In this document: positions 1 to 5,446 of the stretch, one piece after another
Layout: every line of letters begins with the position of its first letter
How positions within the stretch are numbered: position 1 is the first letter of the stretch
Assembly (NCBI GenBank): GCA_964404765.1
Contig: CAYOLL010000130.1
Span: forward strand, 1 to 17,258
DNA: 17,258 bases
DNA from: CAYOLL01 sp964404765 [NCBI: uncultured Gemmatimonadota bacterium]
GTDB taxonomy: Bacteria > 4572-55
Direction: 5' to 3'
The notes under the pieces: generated by a model
Database searches by the model: none
Seen by the model: only the letters and a program-made list of their open reading frames with translations
Told to the model about the DNA's origin: nothing
Translations under genes and position numbers: made by a program

Positions 1-29
1 CCTAAGGGTTGAAGAGCAAAACCCTTAGG
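1..29. repeat. 10-bp perfect inverted repeat, terminator-like hairpin
   Basis: CCTAAGGGTT (1-10) and AACCCTTAGG (20-29) are perfect inverted arms around a 9-base loop. The hairpin lies just downstream of the minus-strand NlpC gene, so it may end that transcription unit. No T-run can be judged because the window ends here. Confidence 0.45.
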
Positions 30-97
30 GTGAACTTACCCAAAGTTATTAAATTTGGCGTTCCTTAGTTTTATCGCGCCGAATCTATGCCATAGAG

Positions 98-691
98 TTA
101 CCAGACAACCCGACGGGCAAATCGAAAGCGTTTTTGATAATATTCATGCCAAAAACGACTCAGCGTCACACCGGCTGTCTGGCTGGCGTGGACAAAATAA
201 CCGTTGCCCGCATAAATGCCCACATGTGAAACATCCGTGGTATTGGAGCTAAAAAAAACAAGATCGCCGATCAGCAACTTGTTTTTGTTGACTTTGAGTC
301 CAATGTCTTTCTGCGCATCGGTCGTACGCGGCAGATCGTAGCCCAGACCCCGGTACACCCGCTCCGTCAGCGCCGAACAATCAATACCGCTCAGCTTGAC
401 CCCCCCATAACGATACGGCGTCTGCCACCACCAGCTTAGCTCTGCTTCCAGCACGTCAATATCTAACTTTGCGTTAATTTCCGTTGGATTTAGTTGAAAG
501 TTAAACGTATCACGTTCGGGATACAGAACGTCGGCATCAGCCGGAATGAGTGAAATATCCGACGGGGCTTGTACCTCTGTTTGGACGGGCGCGGGTTGTA
601 TAACGGATGGCCTGATCGGTTGGATTGTGCTGCAATTTGAAATAAACAGCAGCAGGAAAAGATAAAAGCAATGCTTAAGCAGATGTGACAT
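98..691 (-). CDS. NlpC/P60 family lipoprotein (cell-wall endopeptidase)
   Basis: A 197-aa predicted peptidoglycan peptide hydrolase. The N-terminus has a hydrophobic signal segment and a lipobox-like ISNC ending at C20; Asn at -1 is unusual. This suggests a lipid-anchored envelope protein. A Pro-rich linker (about 24-60) precedes the NlpC/P60 domain (about 85-195). The family's catalytic Cys is in GIDCSAL (C105), the first His in DVSHVGIY (H156) and the third polar residue in YFVHAS (H168). Length and motif order match gammaproteobacterial NlpC/Spr-type enzymes, which cleave peptide stems of peptidoglycan. It starts 6 bases after the hemerythrin stop codon, so the two are probably co-transcribed. 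The ribosome-binding site is weak, which fits translational coupling. Confidence 0.9.
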   Translation of the reverse strand: MSHLLKHCFYLFLLLFISNCSTIQPIRPSVIQPAPVQTEVQAPSDISLIPADADVLYPERDTFNFQLNPTEINAKLDIDVLEAELSWWWQTPYRYGGVKLSGIDCSALTERVYRGLGYDLPRTTDAQKDIGLKVNKNKLLIGDLVFFSSNTTDVSHVGIYAGNGYFVHASQTAGVTLSRFWHEYYQKRFRFARRVVW

Positions 692-697
692 AAGAAC

Positions 698-1090
698 TCA
701 TGCTTTGCGACCGAGCATGACATCAATCTTGCAGATATGGTTTTTTGTCCAGCTTTCTAACACGCCATGGAGCTCTTTCAGGTTCTGCAAACTGGCGCCG
801 TTAACCCGGAGCCTTTCCTTATACTCTTCCAGATAAATGATAAAAGCGCGGTGTGCATCCTGATTTTTCTGGGCAATCGGACATTTGGCGCGGGTCATGC
901 ATATTTCTTCATACTCAAAATGTTTCTTAATATAGGTTTCTAAAAATCGCAGCGTGGCCGAAATAGATTCCGAACTTAAGCCTTTATTAATCTCAAGTTC
1001 CAGATCATTAATGAACCGAAAAAGATTGCAATGCTGTTTGTCAATCTTTTCCACACCGGTTTTAAAATCATCGTGCCATTCGATTGCCAT
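698..1090 (-). CDS. Bacteriohemerythrin-like O2-binding protein with a substituted ligand
   Basis: A 130-aa single-domain hemerythrin, a cytoplasmic di-iron protein that in this family carries or senses O2. Start chosen at 1090 because family members begin with a short MxxxW segment (MAIEW); an upstream ATG at 1135 would add 15 residues unlike the family. Ligand motifs: IDKQH gives H20, KHFEYEE gives H57 and E61, AHRAF gives H80, and NHICKID gives H118 and D123. The position four residues before H80, normally the fifth His, is Asn (N76). The C-terminal RKA is short and no other domain is attached. It sits directly upstream of the NlpC lipoprotein; why they are paired is unclear. Confidence 0.88.
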   Translation of the reverse strand: MAIEWHDDFKTGVEKIDKQHCNLFRFINDLELEINKGLSSESISATLRFLETYIKKHFEYEEICMTRAKCPIAQKNQDAHRAFIIYLEEYKERLRVNGASLQNLKELHGVLESWTKNHICKIDVMLGRKA

Positions 1091-1145
1091 AAAATATCCG
1101 TAAGCTATTCGAAATGGAGAGTCATTGTTGCGCATGAAACTTTAG

Positions 1146-1258
1146 GTAATTGCTCAAAAAGTGGTGGTAGACCGAACCTTGCGAAGGCTTCAGTGCACAC
1201 TTTCACAAGTTTTGCAGTAAAGCCTTCGCAAGGTTGCCAACGCTTTTTGAGCAATTAC
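1146..1258. repeat. Compound inverted repeat with AACCTTGCGAAGG core, copy 1
   Basis: Two nested perfect 16-bp inverted pairs: an outer one at 1146-1161 with 1243-1258, and an inner one at 1175-1190 with 1220-1235 built on AACCTTGCGAAGGCTT. Each inner arm is itself nearly palindromic. The core recurs at 10384-10466 and 16068-16157, so this is a dispersed non-coding palindromic (REP/MITE-like) element. Here it lies upstream of the hemerythrin gene. Confidence 0.8.
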
Positions 1259-1406
1259 AACTTTAGCTTCTGCGAAGTCTTTGGGAGCATCATCGTTTTG
1301 ATGCGCAATTAACATTACAAGATACAATCACAAATGTGGAATGTCAAGATTCCTTGCCAAAATATCAAATTATCACCGCAACATCTGCTTGCAAAAGCCA
1401 AAAGGA

Positions 1407-1435
1407 TTGACAGCATCCGCATAACCGATTACATT
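1407..1435 (+). promoter_or_regulatory. Candidate sigma70 promoter (+ strand)
   Basis: TTGACA (1407-1412), a 17-base spacer, then TACATT (1430-1435). No convincing plus-strand gene follows within several hundred bases, so its target is unclear. It faces the candidate minus-strand small RNA and could make antisense RNA to it. Confidence 0.35.
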
Positions 1436-1459
1436 AATTGGGCAAATCAAAGCAGACGT

Positions 1460-1498
1460 AAAAAGAAAACCCTGCCGAGTCACCCATACCCGGCAGGG
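1460..1498 (-). terminator. Rho-independent terminator (minus strand)
   Basis: CCCTGCCG (1470-1477) pairs perfectly with CGGCAGGG (1491-1498). On the minus strand the stem is followed by a T-rich run (complement of 1469-1460). There is no T-run on the plus strand, so it acts on leftward transcription. Confidence 0.7.
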
Positions 1499-1556
1499 CC
1501 TTCATCCCATGTCCCTTCCACAATACAAGGAGGTATTGTATTCGGCATAACCGAAC
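1460..1556 (-). ncRNA. Candidate ~97-nt small RNA with anti-Shine-Dalgarno hairpin loop
   Basis: Reading leftward, a promoter-like pair (1590-1563) is followed by a possible 5' hairpin (arms 1551-1555 and 1541-1545), then a 7-bp perfect stem AATACAA/TTGTATT (1522-1528 with 1536-1542) whose 7-base loop reads UACCUCC in the RNA. A GC-rich hairpin followed by a U-rich tract ends the unit. The loop is complementary to GGAGGUA, and AUACCUCC matches the ribosome-binding site of all three Rpn nuclease genes over 8 bases. Promoter, C-rich loop and intrinsic terminator together are typical of trans-acting bacterial small RNAs. I recognise no known family, and transcription is inferred. Confidence 0.4.
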
Positions 1557-1562
1557 ACTACA

Positions 1563-1590
1563 ATTTTACAAAATTTGCAGGAATTGTCAA
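1563..1590 (-). promoter_or_regulatory. Candidate sigma70 promoter of the small RNA
   Basis: On the minus strand, TTGACA (1590-1585), a 16-base spacer and TAAAAT (1568-1563). It is placed about 7 bases before the expected small-RNA start near 1556. Confidence 0.45.
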
Positions 1591-1652
1591 GAATTTATTT
1601 CGGAATTTTATACTTTTTTATCTTAAATTTGATTTAAGTGTACTAGTCAGAG

Positions 1653-1764
1653 ACCTTTAGAACACTTTTAAAGTTGTCATTTCGACGTGTTTTTGGCCGA
1701 AATTTTCTTACAGGTAAACAAGATGCCGGATAAAAGCATTCCGACATGACAGTGCTCTAAAGGT
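1653..1764. repeat. MITE-like inverted repeat, ~112 bp
   Basis: ACCTTTAGAACAC (1653-1665) and GTGCTCTAAAGGT (1752-1764) are inverted with one mismatch. Inside them, TGTCATTTCG-type sequence is again imperfectly inverted. No coding capacity. It sits at the junction between the conserved minus-strand genes and the mosaic region. Confidence 0.55.
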
Positions 1765-1814
1765 TGTTGACCAATACATAAATTGTAAAAATCATAGAGC
1801 AACGGGTTCAACCT

Positions 1815-1872
1815 GACAAAACTCTTGACCCCGTAAGTTGCCGCTACGCTGATTGTATCGATGAAAGCCGCG
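1815..1872 (+). pseudogene. HicB-like scrap fused to Rpn-leader scrap
   Basis: GACAAAACTCTTGAC (1815-1829) matches the leader upstream of the third Rpn gene. It runs straight into a decayed copy of the HicB 3' segment (PQVAASLIASMKAA region) that keeps AAGTTGCCGC, GCTGATTG and ATGAAAGCCGC. This is a chimeric, non-functional relic. Confidence 0.55.
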
Positions 1873-1886
1873 GCATCCGCCCGGTG

Positions 1887-2030
1887 CACACTTACCAGCG
1901 GCCGGGCAAGTTCACCGTCAAGCTGACCGTCACCGACGATTCCGGCACGAAATGCGCCGTCGCCAGCGATACGATGACCATCGAAGCCAACGAGCAGCCG
2001 CTGCCGGTGATTGATGTGAAAAAGCCGTAG
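1887..2030 (+). pseudogene. C-terminal fragment of a PKD-domain protein
   Basis: The frame encodes 47 residues. HTYQRPGKFTVKLTVTDDSG is the characteristic final strands of a PKD (immunoglobulin-like) domain, followed by a short tail ending PLPVIDVKKP and a stop. There is no start or preceding domain; the 5' side joins the HicB scrap. PKD domains normally occur in secreted or surface proteins. Scraps of the same tail recur at 4826-4869 and 5119-5145, so this 3' end has been copied several times. Confidence 0.6.
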
Positions 2031-2093
2031 AGACAGGAATAGCAAACTTCAGCTTGCGCGTAAGCCGCCGGAACTGAGGGCTGCTTAATTTGA

Positions 2094-2225
2094 ATGCCGG
2101 ACCAGTCGTTGCAGGCCCCGTTGCGGCCGCAACTGGATGTTGTGGGGGCGGCGATTAGTTCACCAAAATCGATTTATATTCTGAATGAGGTAATTGATAA
2201 AATTGTTGAAATCCTGAAAACATGA
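2094..2225 (+). CDS. Possible 43-aa cassette peptide
   Basis: A 43-codon frame from ATG 2094 to TGA 2225. It ends 7 bases before an attC-like GCTAAC, the position expected for the end of a cassette gene. The C-terminal half (IYILNEVIDKIVEILKT) could form an amphipathic helix. The N-terminal half overlaps a perfect 14-bp palindrome (2120-2133) and looks non-genic, so this may be only the 3' end of a lost gene. No clear ribosome-binding site and no recognised family. Confidence 0.2.
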   Translation: MPDQSLQAPLRPQLDVVGAAISSPKSIYILNEVIDKIVEILKT

Positions 2226-2231
2226 AGTCAA

Positions 2232-2303
2232 TGCTAACGAAAAAATGCAGCCGACCTGCTTCGCTCAGTGGTAGCTTGCAAGTTTTGTGGTATCTTGTTA
2301 GTC
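2232..2303 (+). other. attC-like recombination site (5' border of the LRAT cassette)
   Basis: A GCTAAC box (2233-2238) and GTTAGTC (2297-2303) are in the R''/R' arrangement of integron attC sites. Between them TGCAGCCGACC and GGTAGCTTGCA can pair with extrahelical bases, as L''/L' boxes do. Less regular than the site at 2916-2975. Confidence 0.5.
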
Positions 2304-2402
2304 TGTAATCGTTTAGTAGCGGGACGGCTGATTTTCTGATTTTCTGATTTTCGGTGTTAGATTCCATGTTTCGGTGCGTCTTTCAATGGGGTGAATAGTA
2401 AA

Positions 2403-2912
2403 ATGTTAACATTCTGGGTTATGCCTCTTGTTAAGCCTCTTGTTAATCTGGCTGAAAGTTTTATAGATAACACGATTCGTGACAAGGTTAAAAGTCCAAG
2501 AGTTGGTAGTGTTGTCTATTGTGATTTGACTGCAGGGTATGGGGATCACTCTGGGGTTTACGTTGGACGAAATAGAATTATACACCTCAACGGTGATGGG
2601 AAAGTTGAAAGCGTGTCTCCAAAGCAGTTTATTGACAGGCTTGGAGGTTTTAATACGGCTATGAGTATATATGTGTCGTGCGAAGGTTTGAAGCCTGTTG
2701 GTTCAAAAGAGGTGGCCGAACGTGCTAGGTCAATGCGGGGGAAGTGGCGGAATTATAATGTGCTCATGGATAATTGCCACCAGTTTACCGCTGGATGTTT
2801 GACTGGTGACTTCAATAATGCCAACAATTTTTTATGGATGTTGAAGGGAGAGGTTGAAGAGTGTCTCGGTTCAGATACATGGAGGGTGTGGGATATTGAG
2901 TTATTCGAGTGA
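2403..2912 (+). CDS. LRAT-domain (NlpC/P60-superfamily) cassette protein
   Basis: A 169-aa protein with hallmarks of the LRAT/NC-domain group of permuted NlpC/P60 enzymes: His in DHSGVYVG (H49), second His in IIHLNGDG (H61) and catalytic Cys in DNCHQF (C125), after which GCLTG follows. Characterised family members transfer or hydrolyse acyl groups; the substrate here is unknown. A hydrophobic N-terminus (about 1-17) may bind membrane. Start at ATG 2403 is preferred because GGGGTGA lies about 10 bases upstream; a GTG at 2391 would add four residues. The gene ends 3 bases before an attC-like site and begins about 100 bases after another, as expected for an integron cassette. Composition is visibly more A+T-rich than the flanking genes, consistent with transfer. 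Confidence 0.75.
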   Translation: MLTFWVMPLVKPLVNLAESFIDNTIRDKVKSPRVGSVVYCDLTAGYGDHSGVYVGRNRIIHLNGDGKVESVSPKQFIDRLGGFNTAMSIYVSCEGLKPVGSKEVAERARSMRGKWRNYNVLMDNCHQFTAGCLTGDFNNANNFLWMLKGEVEECLGSDTWRVWDIELFE

Positions 2913-2915
2913 AAA

Positions 2916-2975
2916 TCTAACTATGGGTTGGACGGCACTTCCGCTGCGCGGAAGGTGCTCAACGCGGCGTTAGCA
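2916..2975 (+). other. attC site (59-base element) of the LRAT cassette
   Basis: TCTAAC (2916-2921) and GTTAGC (2969-2974) form the outer boxes, 59 bases end to end. The inner part can fold: GTTG...GCACTTCCG pairs with CGGAAGGTGCTCAAC around a TGCG tip, leaving a few unpaired bases on one strand. Position right after a stop codon, size and box layout match integron attC sites. Confidence 0.75.
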
Positions 2976-3163
2976 TGCGCCAAGTTTGTCGCAATTTCCG
3001 CCGCTTGTTGCCCGTTCCGAGCAAGTTCTCTGCCCGCGCAAGTGTTTGCGCCAATTCAGCGAAGGGAGATGGTGAATTAGGCACGTTCGGCGTTCCAACC
3101 GATGCAAAGGCTTTGTGCTCGGCGGTAAGGTCGTTCTTCGATTCAAGCGGGGCGCGATGCTAA
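2975..3163 (+). CDS. Possible 62-aa ORF filling the next cassette
   Basis: The frame starts with the ATG directly after the GTTAGC box, and its TAA stop lies within the next TGCTAAC box, so it spans the whole ~190-bp segment between two cassette borders. No ribosome-binding site (the attC hairpin is immediately upstream) and no recognised domain; the product is rich in Arg, Ser and Ala. The opposite strand is also largely open. It may be a non-coding cassette; I give it low weight. Confidence 0.25.
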   Translation: MRQVCRNFRRLLPVPSKFSARASVCANSAKGDGELGTFGVPTDAKALCSAVRSFFDSSGARC

Positions 3164-3210
3164 CGAGCAGTGCAGGATGGGGCCGTCTTGCTGCAGCCGG
3201 ATGTGTTAGC
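3158..3210 (+). other. attC-like site, partial or degenerate
   Basis: GCTAAC (3159-3164) and GTTAGCC (3205-3211) are outer boxes, with TGCAG and CTGCA available as inner pairing. The middle is occupied by coding sequence of the antitoxin fragment, so this may be a left attC half joined to a gene fragment that happens to supply GTTAGC. Confidence 0.3.
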
Positions 3211-3364
3211 CTATTTCCCTGACTCCAAAAGCGTCAACAACGCTTTGCGTTCGCTGATCGCGCTCATTCCGAAACCACAGGCGCTTCCGCGCAAACCGCA
3301 AACAAAAGCCAATCTGCTTAAAAAAAGTAAAGCCGGTCAAAGAAAAGAACCGCAAGGGGCGTGA
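3170..3364 (+). pseudogene. C-terminal fragment of a RHH/CopG-type antitoxin
   Basis: The frame encodes DGAVLLQPDVLAYFPDSKSV and then NNALRSLIALIPK. This pattern (beta strand, proline, aspartate, then a helix beginning in the SKSVNNALR part) resembles the DNA-binding end of small ribbon-helix-helix antitoxins. A basic Lys/Gln-rich tail follows. The N-terminal half is missing, cut at the attC-like half-site, and no toxin lies beside it. A GTG at 3170 could start it but has no convincing ribosome-binding site. Family assignment rests on pattern recognition only. Confidence 0.4.
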
Positions 3365-3383
3365 TATTTTATTTTTCGGTGTC

Positions 3384-3527
3384 AGCCCGGATTTGCCCAA
3401 CTTGATCGTCGTAGGCGATACGATTGAAGAAGTTCCGGCTCTGGCCCCACAAGTTGCCGTATCGCTGATCGCTTCCATGAAAGCCGCCGGTGATTTGTTA
3501 CCCAATACCATCCCGTTTGCTTCGTGA
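3384..3527 (+). pseudogene. hicB: HicB-like antitoxin, 5'-truncated (module 1)
   Basis: Encodes SPDLPNLIVVGDTIEEV, then the AASLIASMKAAGD-type helix (with one Val change) and the tail LLPNTIPFAS. This matches the intact HicB-like gene at 5840-6055, but the first ~27 residues are absent. Upstream sequence is unrelated and has no start codon with a ribosome-binding site. It is the first part of the repeated HicB segment, small ORF and Rpn module. Confidence 0.7.
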
Positions 3528-3532
3528 GCTGC

Positions 3533-3682
3533 ATGAAATACTCGGAACTTCCGATATGCGAATGCCCGCAATCAATTCGACGCAAGCCGATGGCGACAAA
3601 ACCCTTGACTTTCTTCGGTCAAAAGCCGAAATTAGACCTTGTGACGTATGTTGCAAGGTCTAATTATTTTGTGGAGGTATGA
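3533..3682 (+). CDS. Conserved 49-codon small ORF upstream of Rpn nuclease (module 1)
   Basis: ATG 3533 to TGA 3682, 49 codons. It begins MKYSEL, as HicA toxins do, 5 bases after the HicB stop, then departs from HicA (ICECPQSIRRKP and onward). Two other modules carry the same frame at exactly the same length. It contains the promoter-like box and palindrome, and its last codons overlap the Rpn ribosome-binding site; the stop is 4 bases before the Rpn ATG. It may be a coupled leader peptide, or a hicA stump whose frame stays open by chance. Confidence 0.35.
   Translation: MKYSELPICECPQSIRRKPMATKPLTFFGQKPKLDLVTYVARSNYFVEV
3605..3665 (+). promoter_or_regulatory. Rpn leader: promoter-like box plus 12-bp palindrome (module 1)
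   Basis: TTGACT (3605-3610) is followed after 19 bases by AATTAGACCTTG (3630-3641) and its perfect inverse CAAGGTCTAATT (3654-3665) across a 12-base loop. GAAATT at 17-base spacing could act as -10. The palindrome overlaps or follows the expected transcription start, so it may be an operator or a leader hairpin next to the GGAGG at 3673-3677. It is conserved in all three modules. Confidence 0.55.
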
Positions 3683-3686
3683 ACCA

Positions 3687-4496
3687 ATGAAGCATGTTGC
3701 TCCGTTACGCTATGATGTCATTTTCAAAAAAGCCTTTGGCCGGCCGGAAGTCTTTACCGCTTTTGCCAATGATTTTTTGGGCATTCATCTTGAAATTGAT
3801 AAAGTCACTCAGGAAAAAGCTTTTGATATTCCGATCGGTCCGGTCAAGCCGCGTTTTGATCTGTATGCCGAAGACTTGAAAAATCGGGTGATTGTGGATA
3901 TTCAGCAGCAGCGCTATCCCGATCATTACGACCGATTTTTGTATTATCACTGTGCCGCTTTGCTGGAACAAGCCGCGCGTTCCAAGGCGTATAAACCCGA
4001 TCTGACGGTTTATACGCTGGTGGTTCTGACATCAGGCGATTGGCATAAAACGGATATGGCGTTTATTGATTTTGACCCGAAGAATCGAAAAGGCGAGCGG
4101 CTCCATGAAATTTCCCACAAATTGATCTACATCTGCCCGCGTTATGCAAACGACGACACCCCGCCCGAATTGCGTGAGTGGATGGAAGCGATTGTGGATA
4201 CATTCGATGAAGAAGTGGACGAAACGAAGTATCGCCCGGAGATTCAGCACATCTTTGATTTGATTGAAAAAAGCCTGGTAACGCCGGAAGAAAATGCGCG
4301 GATGAAAGAGCAGGAAGGACAGAATCAAAAAGTCAAAGAGCTGGAGGAACAAGTTAGTAAAAGCAAGGAAGAAGAGCGGAAAGAAATTGCCAAAAATATG
4401 CTGGCAATGGAACTGCTTACGGTTGAGCAAATTGCAACCGCAACCGGTTTGGCAGTTGATCAAGTTAGCAAAATTGAAACAGAAATGACGCGATAG
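3687..4496 (+). CDS. Rpn family PD-(D/E)XK nuclease (paralog 1)
   Basis: A 269-aa member of the Rpn recombination-promoting nuclease/putative transposase family. Known members are DNA endonucleases that raise RecA-independent recombination in E. coli. Start at ATG 3687 (MKHVAPLRYDVIFKKAF), 9 bases after GGAGG and shared by all paralogs; an in-frame ATG at 3648 lies inside the leader hairpin. The nuclease core spans about 1-150: D58 in RFDLYAED, then D71-I-Q73 in RVIVDIQQ, where many relatives have ExQ. HYDRFLYYH follows, as in relatives. Residues ~200-235 are charged and probably coiled coil; ~237-265 (LTVEQIATATGLAVDQVSKI) look like a helix-turn-helix. A 17-base HicB scrap lies just after the stop. 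Confidence 0.9.
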   Translation: MKHVAPLRYDVIFKKAFGRPEVFTAFANDFLGIHLEIDKVTQEKAFDIPIGPVKPRFDLYAEDLKNRVIVDIQQQRYPDHYDRFLYYHCAALLEQAARSKAYKPDLTVYTLVVLTSGDWHKTDMAFIDFDPKNRKGERLHEISHKLIYICPRYANDDTPPELREWMEAIVDTFDEEVDETKYRPEIQHIFDLIEKSLVTPEENARMKEQEGQNQKVKELEEQVSKSKEEERKEIAKNMLAMELLTVEQIATATGLAVDQVSKIETEMTR

Positions 4497-4498
4497 CG

Positions 4499-4515
4499 GC
4501 GATACGATTGAAGAT
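4499..4515 (+). repeat. 17-base HicB gene scrap
   Basis: GGCGATACGATTGAAGA matches the GDTIEE-coding part of the HicB-like repeats. It sits 2 bases after the Rpn paralog 1 stop and marks the join to the CopG antitoxin gene. Confidence 0.5.
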
Positions 4516-4546
4516 CGAGACATGGACCAAAAGGAGAAAAAACGCT

Positions 4547-4825
4547 ATGCGCGGTAAAGAAAAAAGCTCCATCTCAAAAGCCGCATCCATTGAAGAAATG
4601 GTTGAATTTTGGGATACGCACAGCTTGGCCGATTACGAGGATCAAACCCATGAGGTTGAAATGACCTTTGATCCGGCCGCCCGGCGAAACTATATTGGCA
4701 TTGATCCCGACTTGTTGGCAGAATTGCGGCAAATTGCAATGCAGCGAAAGATCACCACGCAAACATTGGTAAATCTCTGGTTGAACCAACAGGTGTCCGT
4801 ATTTAAGCTGCAAGTATCTCATTAG
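4547..4825 (+). CDS. CopG/BrnA-type antitoxin (orphan)
   Basis: A 92-aa antitoxin of the CopG group found with BrnT-type toxins. The family signature FWDTHSLADYEDQT lies at about 22-35. A strand-helix-helix region follows, with DPDLLAELRQIAMQRKITT and the TLVNLWLNQQ helix as the probable ribbon-helix-helix DNA-binding part, which normally autoregulates the TA operon. Start at ATG 4547 has AAGGAG 10 bases upstream; ATG 4508 is rejected because it lies in the recombined spacer. A paralog with the same layout is at 9401-9670. No toxin precedes it: the upstream gene is an Rpn nuclease joined through a HicB scrap. It is probably a solitary antitoxin left by rearrangement. Confidence 0.8.
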   Translation: MRGKEKSSISKAASIEEMVEFWDTHSLADYEDQTHEVEMTFDPAARRNYIGIDPDLLAELRQIAMQRKITTQTLVNLWLNQQVSVFKLQVSH

Positions 4826-4869
4826 CCAACGCGCAGCCCCTGCCGGTGATTGATGTGAAGAAGCCGTAA
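4826..4869 (+). pseudogene. Tail scrap of the PKD-domain gene
   Basis: Encodes ANAQPLPVIDVKKP and a stop, nearly identical to the last residues of the PKD fragment at 1887-2030. It directly follows the antitoxin stop and has no gene of its own. Confidence 0.6.
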
Positions 4870-4886
4870 GTTATAGCACGTAGCTA

Positions 4887-4919
4887 AGATACCTGCTTTC
4901 TTGGCGAAAGCGGGTATCT
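4887..4919 (+). promoter_or_regulatory. Strong hairpin upstream of the HicB-like gene
   Basis: AGATACCTGCTTTC (4887-4900) pairs with GAAAGCGGGTATCT (4906-4919) around a 5-base loop; the single mismatch is a G-U wobble in RNA. No T-run follows, so it is not a simple terminator. It lies 25 bases before the HicB-like start and may be an operator or leader structure. Confidence 0.5.
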
Positions 4920-4944
4920 GTCACAAAGTAAGGAATCCGACAGC

Positions 4945-5130
4945 ATGAACACACTCTACGATTTGCAACTAACCATTGAAACGCTGAATGACGGCGACTA
5001 TCGCTATATGGCGACCAGCCCGGACTTGCCCAACTTGATCGTCGCAGGCGATACGATTGAAGAAGTTCTGGCTCTGGCCCCACAAGTTGCCGCATCGCTG
5101 ATTGCTTCCATGAAAGCCGCCGGTGATTGA
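4945..5130 (+). CDS. hicB: HicB-like antitoxin, C-terminally shortened
   Basis: A 61-aa protein of the HicB type: an N-terminal MNTLYDLQLTIETLNDGDYR strand pair, the SPDLPNLIVAGDTIEEVLAL segment diagnostic of the HicB partial RNase-H-like fold, and the ASLIASMKAAG helix. HicB normally neutralises the HicA mRNA-cleaving toxin. Its C-terminus is cut: after AAGD the DNA continues as the PKD-tail scrap (ATTGATGTGA...CCGTAA), apparently joined through the shared bases GCCGGTGAT. AAGGA lies 10 bases before the ATG. No HicA follows; the next gene is a different antitoxin. It also lacks the C-terminal DNA-binding part present in larger HicB proteins. Confidence 0.75.
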   Translation: MNTLYDLQLTIETLNDGDYRYMATSPDLPNLIVAGDTIEEVLALAPQVAASLIASMKAAGD

Positions 5131-5173
5131 TGTGAGGAATCCGTAATCATATTTGAACAGAAAGAGGTGTATC

Positions 5174-5446
5174 ATGCCGATTGTATACGAGACAACAGCT
5201 TGCATTGCCGAAAACGGCCATCTGCTGTTGGATGTAGAGGATTTGCCCTTTGAAAAAGGCACTCGATTTGTCGTCAAGTTGATGCCGCAGACGGGTTTTG
5301 ATGCCGATGCATTTAAGCAACGAATGCAAGCCTTCATTGAAAAGTGCGCGCGGAATAGTCCGTATCCGGGAATGACCAAAGAGCAGATTATCGCAGAATT
5401 GCGCCGCCAGCGCGAGGAAATGTATGCCGAACCCGCTGCGAATTAG
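5174..5446 (+). CDS. Antitoxin of the PIN toxin (VapB-like)
   Basis: A 90-aa protein overlapping the PIN gene by 23 bases, the usual antitoxin-before-toxin arrangement. The N-terminal half (ENGHLLLDVEDLPFEKGTRF, then VVKLMP) resembles the beta-rich start of small AbrB/VapB-like antitoxins. The C-terminal half is helical and charged (FKQRMQAFIEKCARNSPYPG, then KEQIIAELRRQREEMY), suited to wrapping the toxin. Start at ATG 5174 has AGAGGT 5 bases upstream; the ATG at 5153 would add seven residues without a good ribosome-binding site. A duplicated copy lacking its N-terminus lies at 9729-9892. It is predicted to bind and inhibit the PIN nuclease. Exact family not certain. Confidence 0.7.
   Translation: MPIVYETTACIAENGHLLLDVEDLPFEKGTRFVVKLMPQTGFDADAFKQRMQAFIEKCARNSPYPGMTKEQIIAELRRQREEMYAEPAAN

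Noticed and set aside
1529-1535. Plus-strand GGAGGTA in a hairpin loop as a riboswitch-type leader
   Set aside because: No start codon or gene follows at a suitable distance; the minus-strand reading has a matching promoter and a U-tract terminator.
1334-1660. Plus-strand 108-codon frame in the intergenic region
   Set aside because: It runs through the terminator hairpin and small-RNA features, has odd composition and no ribosome-binding site.
1677-2045. Minus-strand 122-codon frame
   Set aside because: Antisense to the PKD fragment, whose plus-strand frame shows a recognisable domain end.
3648-3686. Longer start for the Rpn genes (MLQGLI...)
   Set aside because: That ATG lies in the loop of the leader palindrome without a ribosome-binding site; GGAGG 9 bases before MKHVAPL/MIHVAPL is conserved in all three.
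4032-4523. Minus-strand open frame (163 codons) opposite Rpn paralog 1
   Set aside because: Phe-rich shadow frame; the sense frame has a clear family, start and ribosome-binding site.
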